Source: Ipomoea triloba
Lineage: Eukaryota > Streptophyta > Magnoliopsida > Solanales > Convolvulaceae
Assembly (NCBI RefSeq): GCF_003576645.1
Contig: NC_044917.1
Coordinates: 10,426,198 to 10,490,197, forward strand
Direction: 5' to 3'
Length of the DNA: 64,000 bases
Shown here piece by piece: positions 56,068 through 64,000 of this stretch. The notes under the pieces are model-generated. The model saw only the letters and a list, made by a program, of their open reading frames with translations. It ran no database searches and was not told where the DNA came from. Position numbers and translations under genes: made by a program. How positions within the stretch are numbered: position 1 is the first letter of the stretch; every line of letters begins with the position of its first letter.

Positions 56068-56190
56068 TTAAAGATAGTAATACTTTAGAGATAAATGAAA
56101 ATAAAAATGACGTCTCTTCACATATGAGAAATATTAATATAGAAATTTTGAATTTTGAACTAGTATCACTTTAGTGATGAGAAAGTTAAA

Positions 56191-56479
56191 GGCCCTGTTT
56201 GGTAAATAACTAGCCTATCAGCCAATTTTGGCTTATTTGATCACTATTAGTTGTTTAGTTAATAAGCTTTTTGTAACTTTATAATACTAAAATTCAAAAG
56301 GCTACTCAAAGCAGCCTTTTCAATTAGCTTTTTGTGAAAAAAAAATTATACCAAATAACTATCAGCTAACAGCCAATTTATCAAACAACTTTTTACAATC
56401 AGCTAATGTTATTAACAAATCATACCTTTTAACTCAAACAGCCAACCCAATCAGCCAATAGCCATTTACCAAACAGGCC
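56191..56479. mobile_element. MITE with tgtttggtaaat ends
   Basis: ggccctgtttggtaaataac at the left pairs with gccatttaccaaacaggcc at the right, and subterminal blocks (gctttttgtaac, caattagctttttg) are also inverted. The element is 289 bp. The flanks do not give a clean target-site duplication, so hAT-like is only a suggestion. Confidence 0.65.
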
Positions 56480-56489
56480 AAAGTATTAC

Positions 56490-58060
56490 GCAAGAAGTTT
56501 AGTTTCAATGTCAATAGTCTTACTTGAAGCTTGTAGTGTGGTGGTCCAAAATGTTAGAGCACAAGGCCGGGATGACCCTGTTAGTTAAATGATAGCAGTT
56601 ATTGCCAAGTAGTTAGGTTGCTTCTTGCCTGTGTTTTATACCAACTATACTTTTATTAATTGCCACTACTTCGAACAATGATTCGGTTTGAGGTTTTTAT
56701 GCAATTTTTGGAATAACGGATTTGTCTTATTTGTTTTTTTTTTTTTTGGTTGCTTTATGTTTTTTTTTTCTATTGATTATACGAGTTATGAGCTCTTTGA
56801 TGACTACTTAATTTTATGAAACCTACTAGTTTTACGGCAAATTACATCATGGGTGATGGCCTGTTCCACATAGCATTATGGATCTTGGATCAAAATGACG
56901 AGATACAAAATTTATATTCTCAAGTTACATAATTTTATAATACAAGACACATACACATGTTATATATTCACTTATTTTTCAAATCTGATTTAGGTACATA
57001 ATTTGTGTTCATAGGCACAAATTTTACAACACAAAATACAAATATTCATAACAATTACGAATTTTTTTCAGGTACAAAACTCATATTATTAAAGTGCAGA
57101 GTTTCATAATACATGACACAAAAACTCACAACAAAAGACACATACGCATGTATCAGGGTCCATAGTACACTGTGAACTCTGATCTATGGTATAAGGATTG
57201 CTAGTTTTAAACGTGCATTGCACAACTGACTTAATTAATGTCTAATATTTGTATTTAAATAAATAATTTAAAGTATATCAATGCAAGATTATAAAGGAAA
57301 AATTCATTACCATTTGTAATCTATTCAAGAATAAGCCTTTTTTTTTTATCCATGGAATTGAATTAGAAATATAAATGAAAAAAAAAAATGATTGCCCACA
57401 CATGAATAATTTGTGGAAGTGACTAGTATATAAATAAATATATTATTAGAAATTTATCTATTTTACAGTAAATACTTACGAATTTATAAATATAAATAGG
57501 CTACTAAATACTTCCAAATTCTGCTAGTTGTATTAAAAGTTAAGTCTATATATATTAAAAGTATGTTTTTTTTTGACAATATATATTAAAAGTATGTTAA
57601 TACACTAAATTTAAAATATTTAGAATTAAAGTAGTTTATTAAATTTATATTAAATATTCACATGCAACAATACAATAGTCAGATGACCAAATTGAGTAAA
57701 AAAAAAAAAAAACTTGAAAATTCAAATTTTCCATTACATTTAATACTGATTTGAAGGTAAGCTAATAGAAGTACCAACTTGGGGAAAAAATTAATTGTAT
57801 AGGTCAAGTTAAAAGTCAATGGATATTATAATTGAAAATCATTAATAGCAAATCTAGCCGCATTAATGTGAGGGGCAAAGTAGAAAATAAACGACATATT
57901 TGCAAATAACTCAGAAATGTGCATTGATGTATATGAAATAAATAAAGTGGAAAAAAATAAAAAATAAAATAAAAAATAAAAACATAAACTAAGTAACCGA
58001 AATAGTAAATATAGTTATAGAAGTTTAATGTATCAATGTAAAAGTTCATAATGTATAGAA
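56490..58060. other. AT-rich intergenic DNA, no gene seen
   Basis: At 56840-57200 an old repeat shares tgtgaac / gatc-tatggt words with 46930-47000. Further on are T- and A-runs and low-complexity AT. The minus-strand open frame at 57816-58064 is low complexity (Tyr/Phe-rich) and judged to be chance. Confidence 0.45.
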
Positions 58061-58065
58061 ACAAT

Positions 58066-58430
58066 CCTAAGTGCCAGCCGGCTGCCTAACGTATCACCAT
58101 AATCGGTGGTCTATGCGGTCGACTAGGTCGTCTAAGCACCGACTAGGCTGTCTAGTCGGCCGATTAATTATTGTTATCTTTTCTTTAATGAATTATTCCA
58201 CTTAAAATGACATCGTTTTGAACAAAATAACTCTAAATTGTTCAAACTCTAGATTTTTATGTTAATATTTAATATTTTAGTATTAACTATTAAATAATTA
58301 AATAGTTTATAATTATCATGTCTTAAAAATTAAAAAATTGTAAACAAAATTTAAAAAATAAAACAAAAAATATATGGACACCTAGGCACTACACCTCAAG
58401 AAGCACCTAGCGATTTTTTCAACCATGTAT
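58066..58430. repeat. Probable MITE with ctaggc-type ends
   Basis: The left part (cgactaggtcgtctaagcac, cgactaggctgtctagtcgg) and right part (acctaggcactac, gcacctagcgattttttcaa) are rich in ctagg words in opposite orientation around an AT-rich centre. Repeats of this look are common in plant genomes. Ends were not fixed. Confidence 0.4.
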
Positions 58431-58454
58431 AAAAATTAAAAGAAGTGCAAAGAG

Positions 58455-58510
58455 TCAACAATTGCCTCCACCGGGACACCGGGTGCCACTAGACCACAAG
58501 GTTAATTGAC
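58455..58510 (-). mobile_element. SINE family copy 6, head only, minus strand
   Basis: The minus strand reads aaccttgtggtctagtggca and cccggtgtcc, the head of the SINE family seen at 7.7 kb. The B box and tail are missing. Confidence 0.5.
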
Positions 58511-58532
58511 AATAACTTTTAATAAATATTAG

Positions 58533-58700
58533 AGTTAATATCACAAATGGTCCTCTGACTATTGTGATAGTACTCCTTTTAGTTCTTGACTTTCAATTCC
58601 ACCAAAACACGTACATTGACTTTCATTTTCGACCACAAATAGTCTTCCGTTAAGATTTCCGTTAAATATGTGTTAAATCTAAGAGTATTATCATCAAATT
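58533..58700. repeat. One arm of a long-TIR MULE-like element
   Basis: agagttaatatcacaaatgg and tcctctgactattg, followed by cttgactttcaattccacca, resemble the left arm of the elements at 32602 and 42504. The other arm was not found. Confidence 0.4.
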
Positions 58701-58709
58701 AATTAATAT

Positions 58710-59185
58710 GACTACAGATACTTTTTTTAGATAATTATATGGCAACATAATTAATTTCAAACATTAATAAAAATTAAGTTAATAAATATAAAATCAAAAT
58801 GGACATGACAAATCACATAAATGAACAAATTAAAGGAAAATTCATGATTAATGTACGTAATTAGTACCTGATTAATTATATTAATTCAACGGTTGCGACC
58901 TCCAATTATGTTCAAAACGAAATGTTTGATCAATTAATGAAGAGTGAAAAGTGTTAATCGGTCTGAATAGTCCTGAAAATGATGGAACTAAGCAATTGAG
59001 AGGTTTCTGGGATTTTTGAAAAAAATTCTTTGAAACGAGAATGTTATGCGAATGGTATTAAGTTATTAACTCTAAATATTATACCCTATTTATCTCATTT
59101 TATTTGTCATATTTACTATTCATGATTAACAATGTTTAAAAAACGCGGTGGCAATTTAGTCATTTCCATATGGGTCAAACTTAAA
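58710..59185. other. AT-rich intergenic DNA, no gene seen
   Basis: No gene or element end was recognised before the minisatellite. Confidence 0.45.
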
Positions 59186-59194
59186 GTGGGTGAT

Positions 59195-59475
59195 TTTTTA
59201 AGGTGTGTGATTTTCTTTCTTAAGGTAAGTGATTTTTGTGCTTAAGGTGCATGGTTTTTGAACTTAAGGTGCATTAGTTGTTAAAACTTAAGTCGGTCTA
59301 AAGTTTTAGGTGCGTGATTTTCGTGATTAAGGTGTGTGATTTTGAGCTTAAGGTGCATTAGTTGTTGAAACTTAAGTGCGTCAATATAAAGCTTTAGTTG
59401 CGTGATTTTCTTTCTTAAGATGCGTGATTTGTGTGCTTAAGGTGCGTGATTTTCATTCTTAAGGTGCAAAGTTTT
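59195..59475. repeat. 22-bp minisatellite (ttaaggtgcgtgattttcttc type)
   Basis: Units beginning ttaaggtg and containing gtgattttc recur every 22 bp, about nine to ten times. A longer variant (cattagttgttgaaactta and onward) is inserted twice, giving a higher-order pattern. A few decayed units continue to about 59600, before a GC-rich cccccgcgcgcgcagaggg stretch. Confidence 0.85.
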
Positions 59476-59484
59476 TTTTTTTTT

Positions 59485-61185
59485 TTTTTTGGCAATTCCA
59501 AAATACAAACAATTTTTTTTTAATAAGATTTTCTCTACAAAGCCATTTTTATGTTAATTTAGCTTAAGGTGACTAGATTAGAAGCTTAAGATGCATCAAT
59601 TTTTTTTTAAAATAATAGATCGCCGTGTAACCGCACAGAATGGCGCATCTGAACCCCCGCGCGCGCAGAGGGCTATAGGCCCCTTGTATATAGCTAAGTA
59701 ACTTATAAATACTAATTTTGAATAAATAGTTTAGATAGTAAAATATATTAATTTTCTGTAATTTTAAGGGTTCAAATCCTTAGAAATCTTTAAAAGAGAA
59801 ACACCCTTTTTTCAAAAACGTTCATTGAACATGATAATTAGGCCATCAAAATTAAACAACCTAGTTAGAATTGACGTTGATCTTAATTAAATTATTTAGA
59901 TTTTCAAATGATTAAAATGCGTATTTGATTGATAATAAAATAAAAATGAAAATGGGAATGGAATGCACACGGCCCCTACTCCTAATATTCAAAGTTTGGA
60001 GGATAGAATATAGGCTATAGGAAGAAGGAGCTGAGCACATGACTATGTCTGCCCTGAAGGCTGAAGATTCGAAAGTGGGGTATATATGCTTCATATCCCA
60101 ACGGCCCACCGAAGACGGAGACCAACGACTTCGCGTCTAACTTGGTCGTCGTCGTCGTCGATGCCGTGGTGGCGCCTTTTCACCTTAATGCGCCACCGTA
60201 CCGCTCACTTACACAACAGTACAGTTTTTTTTTTTTTACACAACTGTTGGAGCGATAATATAATATTTGTAAATTCGTATCTGTTATATTGGAGTACTTT
60301 ATTGTCATAAGATGTGATTTATATCTTTAATCGTTGATGTAATCAAGTGGATGAATTAAGTTAGTTCTCACTGTATGATAAATTAATTAATATACTTATT
60401 GTTAGAATTTTTAGCATAAAATGACATTGTAAGTGGCTGTTTTGTAGTATAGATATATATGAGTCTATTTCTGATTTGGATCGGGTCAATATGTATTCAC
60501 ACTCTTCGTGGTGAGACGAATAAATCGATATATTGTACGTTCAAAACAGATAATCTTGAAAATTAATCTTTAAAGCAGATCCATTTGAGTCGAAAAATGA
60601 ATGTGGAATTATTGCTTTGATAAAGCACTTGTGTCACATTGGTTTGAAAATTGATTTACACTAGTATATATACAAGAGCCTTTTAGAAAGATGTTGAGTA
60701 GTAAAGTTTCACTATTCAAATTACCCTTTGGATATAACTTTCAACCATTCTAGCCGTAGGTAAAGAAAACCTGCCAACACTTCTGTAAATGATGTAATCC
60801 GTTTTATTCCTCTCGAGAGGTAGCGAATCAATTTTAAAGAAAGTGTGTGTTACACACGACTTAAATTTCTTCTCCTTCTCATTTCTTAGCTTGTCGTGGG
60901 TTTATATTCAAATTAAAATTCTAAAACCCTATTTTAATATCTATTTATTTTATATAAATAAATTTTGGTTTCGTTCCAAGCTTTGGTTGGAATTACTTTT
61001 TTTTTTTTATAAATTAAATTCTATTTTTCGTGTGGACACGCACATACATACATATATATAGGTAAATCGACTTATTCAGCCACTGCACCACCTACACTTA
61101 TATTTATTAAATTAAATGTGTTACATGCATGGATATATGCATGCATACATACATTGATACAGGTATGTTTATGAATGTTTGTATT
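59485..61185. other. Intergenic DNA, no gene recognised
   Basis: A GC-richer island at about 60050-60215 (acggcccaccgaagacgg, a tcg run, gccgtggtggcgcc) stands out. Neither strand gives a protein I recognise. The remainder is AT-rich with short T-runs. Confidence 0.45.
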
Positions 61186-61189
61186 TATA

Positions 61190-61510
61190 GGTGAGTCTAT
61201 GAAAAATGTAATACTTATGTTGGAAAATATAATACTAATCAATAATAAATTGTTTGTTATTTATAAGAGAAATTGTAATACTTTTGAGAAAAATGCAATA
61301 ATTTTGAATTAAAATGTAATATTTAATTAGGGGTTAAATAGTTACTTATGAGAAAAAAATGTAATGCTAATCATGGATAAATTGATTGACGGTTACGGTT
61401 ATTACTTATGAAGAAAAATGTAGTACTTTTAATGAAAAATGAAATACCTTTAATTCTTTAAATCAAAATGTATTATTAAGAATCAAAGAGTTACTTATGA
61501 GAAAAAATAT
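61190..61510. repeat. Interior of a gtgagacg-family element
   Basis: The words aatgtaatact, aatcaataataaattgtttg and gttacttatgagaaaaa are repeated about three times, as in the interiors of the copies at 30798 and 63090. The inverted ends are not recognisable. Confidence 0.5.
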
Positions 61511-61514
61511 ACTA

Positions 61515-62425
61515 GCTCCTTCTGTCCTATTTTATGTGTCTGGTTCGGTTAACTAGGCTTTGCTAAAATCATTTTCAATTCAATTTTTCATAATATTAAA
61601 TTTAATATAATATTAGTATACAAAATTTATATATGTAGAAACTACACTAAAAGTACTATTAAACACAAAAAATCAAATTTAAAAAATATGTACGTAAATA
61701 AAAATGTTAAAGAAAATAAACAAATAATAAAGAGTTGGTTTGACCAATGAATAGTAAGATGTATATAAATACCATTCTCTTCATAATTTTGTTTCAATTT
61801 TCTTTGTACACCAACCATGGATAATATCATTATTCTATTACGTTAATATTTCATCCCTCTGAAATATTATCTATTATTTTCGTTTTCATTCTATGAACTA
61901 AAGCCTGCTTTGTTTGAAAAAAAAAAAAAAAACCAAAGAAACAAAAAGTTCATAGAATAATTTATTTCTCAAATTTGAAGAAAAAAAATATATTTACCTT
62001 GTTTGATTGATTAAAGATTTATTTCAATGAAAAATGATTTTCTCAAATTAAAAAAAAAAAAATCTTTGGTATTACTCCTGTATATTTTATTTTTTCACAC
62101 TTGTTTAGAGAAAATATATAACATGAATTATTATATTAATATCACATACATATTTTTATTATATATGGACATTTGAGTCTTTATATTAATAAATGATTGT
62201 TTTGAACAATTTAATTTTTACCAACCAAATAATAAAATAGATATTCAAAATAATTTTTTTTTATGAAAGTTAAATTGAATTCATTTCAATTCTTTTCCAT
62301 GAACAAAACTAATTGTTAAATGTCATGTAAATTGTTTGACGCCTCTTTCAAATCCAACTTTAAATATATCGATTCAACATATTTAAAGTGTTTTTTGGAT
62401 GGTAGTTGGACTCTTTAGAGTAATA
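61515..62425. other. AT-rich intergenic DNA, no gene seen
   Basis: A stretch at 61560-61750 (tcattttcaattcaattttt, ctaaaagtactattaaacac) resembles 4263-4445 in P450 intron 1, so a dispersed repeat is likely. A-runs lie near 61918 and 62051. Confidence 0.45.
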
Positions 62426-62430
62426 CACCA

Positions 62431-62648
62431 TTTTAACTGCTCTTTAAAATATTATTTAGATGAGCTAAGGTTCAAATCATGAAATTTTCAAGATAAAAAT
62501 TTTGTTGAAACGATGCAATTGAAATAATTTATTGACTTAATATTTTAACTGATCTTTAAAATATTATTTAGATGAGCTAAGGTTCAAGTCATGAAATTTT
62601 CAAGATAAAAGTTTTGTTGAAACGATGCAATTGAAATAATTTAATGAC
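62431..62648. repeat. 112-bp direct tandem duplication
   Basis: Two units begin ttttaactg at 62431 and 62543 and share agatgagctaaggttcaa, catgaaattttcaagata and acgatgcaattgaaataatt with only a few differences. Confidence 0.88.
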
Positions 62649-62649
62649 T

Positions 62650-62684
62650 ATATATATATATATATATATACATACATACATACG
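62650..62684. repeat. (TA)n(CATA)n microsatellite
   Basis: About ten TA units pass into three or four CATA units. Confidence 0.9.
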
Positions 62685-62737
62685 GGTTCAAATGCAAACA
62701 AAGCTTTTCATGCAGTCGTTTCGGATTGCATCATCGG

Positions 62738-62863
62738 GTATGCATAAATGCACCACACAGTGTTCGAAAGTGCACTAAAATAAAATACACAAATAGACTA
62801 CAAAATGCATCACATACACCTAATAATGTATTACCAAATATTTTGTGGTGCATTTATGCATAC
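62738..62863. repeat. Perfect 20-bp inverted repeat with 86-bp loop
   Basis: gtatgcataaatgcaccaca (62738-62757) and its exact complement (62844-62863) flank an AT-rich loop with tgcatcacata words. It may be the core of a small MITE; the outer flanks (gcagtcg / cgcacgacc) are only loosely complementary. Confidence 0.8.
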
Positions 62864-62899
62864 TTAATAGGTGAGTGACCGCACGACCACACGGGAACT

Positions 62900-62902
<3 letters not shown>

Positions 62903-62936
<34 letters not shown>

Positions 62937-62964
62937 ATATATATATACACACACACACATACAC
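62903..62964. repeat. (CT)n(AT)n(AC)n compound microsatellite
   Basis: About 14 CT units, then AT and AC units. Confidence 0.92.
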
Positions 62965-63089
62965 TTCTTACTTCTCCTGAATTTCCCCTTCCATAATTCT
63001 CTTCTATTTGGCTTCCATAACATTGTATGTTTATGAATTGGTTGACTCATAATTAATAATAAAAAAATGGTAAGTAATTAACTAAGGGT

Positions 63090-63240
63090 AAGTCTTCACC
63101 GAAACCGTCTTACAAATCCTTATATGTGAGACGAGTCGATCATAATGAAAAATTAAAACTTATGCTGAAAAATGTAATACTGATCAAGAATAAATTGTTT
63201 GTTACTTATAAGAAAAAAAATGTACTACGTAATACTTTTG
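63090..63240. repeat. Partial gtgagacg-family MITE
   Basis: The left end (ccgtcttacaaatccttata, then tgtgagacgagtc) and interior (aatgtaatactgatcaagaa, gtttgttacttataagaaaa) match the family. A further piece with gttatttatgtgaaaaacg starts at about 63970 and runs off the window, so the element at 63258 may be inserted in it. Confidence 0.55.
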
Positions 63241-63257
63241 AAAAAAATATATATAAT

Positions 63258-63956
63258 GGGCTTGTTTGGCGATCAACGGTTAGCGGATTGTGTTAGCGGT
63301 TATCAAATAGCGGATTGTATTAGCGGGTTTGACCAACGAATTATATTAGCGGTTTGTTAAAAAATGTTTGATAAAATTAATTGTTTAGGTTAGTGGTTAA
63401 CATGTAAAATGACCTATAAGGACATTCATGTTATTATTAATATTAATATTAATATTATTATTATATACTAATAAAATAAAACTAATAATAATAATAACAA
63501 TAATAAGAAAAAAGGAATAATAATCATAATAATAAATTATATATAAAATAAAATTAAAAAAAAAAAAACAAATGAGAGTTACTGATGTGTCGGTAATTCA
63601 GGAAGAGGAGCTCATTTGAGCTTCTCTATATAAAAGAGAAGAATGCTTCTCTTAGGAAATTAGCAACGAGATTGCATGTCATAAAGAGCTAAAATGAACG
63701 AGCTTTAATTGCTCTTAGTTACAAGTTTTTTTTTTAATAATATAGGGACATTTTGGGGAAAGGAAGATCTTTCCCCAAAATGCCAATGCAAAATGCAGCT
63801 ATTTGCAACGTGTTGCAATTTGACGGTTTGGAGCAAATCTGTTGCTCCAAACCGCCATTTACCAAATTATTTTTTCAGCGTTTTGACGTGGTCAAAACGC
63901 TGAATATGACGGATTCGCTAAAATTTTGACGGATCGACCAATAACCAAACAAGACC
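63258..63956. mobile_element. Non-autonomous element with ggycttgtttgg ends
   Basis: gggcttgtttggcgatcaac at the left and the complement of the right end, ggtcttgtttggttattggt, are inverted repeats. Subterminal blocks repeat gcggattgtattagcgg on one side and gacggattcgctaaaatttt on the other. The interior carries an ATT/AAT microsatellite (63430-63560) and no transposase. Flanks tatataat and tatattta match only in part. It appears to split a gtgagacg-family copy. Confidence 0.6.
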
Positions 63957-64000
63957 TATATTTAAAGTTGAATAGTTATTTATGTGAAAAACGTAATACT

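Noticed and set aside
57816..58064. Tyr/Phe-rich minus-strand open frame
   Set aside because: Composition follows local AT-richness; no start context or conserved motif.

Overview
This is nuclear DNA of a flowering plant, very probably a eudicot. It is AT-rich, its genes are split by GT-AG introns, and it carries a nuclear tRNA-Ser, a CYP72A cytochrome P450, a SAUR gene, a DYW-type PPR gene and Hyp-rich extensins among many transposon remnants. The repeat style hints at an asterid such as Convolvulaceae, but that is a weak impression. Exon joins were worked out by hand from splice signals, reading frame and family conservation.

Layout. 0-3.9 kb: repeats only, including a CACTA-like piece. 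3.9-7.2 kb: a five-exon CYP72A-type P450 (+) whose large second intron holds a 51-bp tandem array and a MITE. 7.3-8.2 kb: three copies of one SINE family. 8.6-9.2 kb: a single-exon PAR1-family secreted protein (+). 9.9-11.9 kb: a 5'-truncated LINE with a 630-codon open frame and a clear target-site duplication. 12.2-12.7 kb: a SAUR gene (-). 13.9-17.1 kb: an eleven-exon organellar YchF ATPase (-). 17.2-24.1 kb: repeats, a broken hAT transposase and a duplicated promoter-like block. 24.1-26.5 kb: an intronless PLS-DYW PPR protein (+). 26.6-34.0 kb: a 110-nt poly(T), a hAT-type MITE, tRNA-Ser(AGA), a LINE fragment and a long-TIR MULE-like element.

34.1-46.6 kb: the most distinctive part of the window, a tandem triplication (unit about 5.1-5.4 kb) of cell-wall glycoprotein genes. 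Copies 1 and 2 encode signal peptide, extensin repeats, a six-Cys Pollen Ole e 1 domain, then extensin repeats again, with the only coding intron inside the Ole e 1 domain. Copy 3 has kept the promoter, signal peptide and extensin repeats but lost the Ole e 1 domain and the intron, and its 3' end is decaying. The flanking spacers were duplicated with the genes.

47.3-51.6 kb: a nine-exon FAD/NAD(P)-binding oxidoreductase of the renalase-like plant family (-), with a MITE and a SINE in its introns. 52-64 kb: no gene recognised; two LINE 3' fragments, several MITE families (Tourist-like, hAT-like and a recurrent gtgagacg family), a 22-bp minisatellite and microsatellites.

The genes are individually expressed plant genes, not an operon. 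The only functional cluster is the extensin/Ole e 1 array, whose products would be secreted and probably cross-linked into the cell wall. From memory, the YchF and oxidoreductase genes are also near neighbours on Arabidopsis chromosome 1, so part of this window may be an old conserved block.
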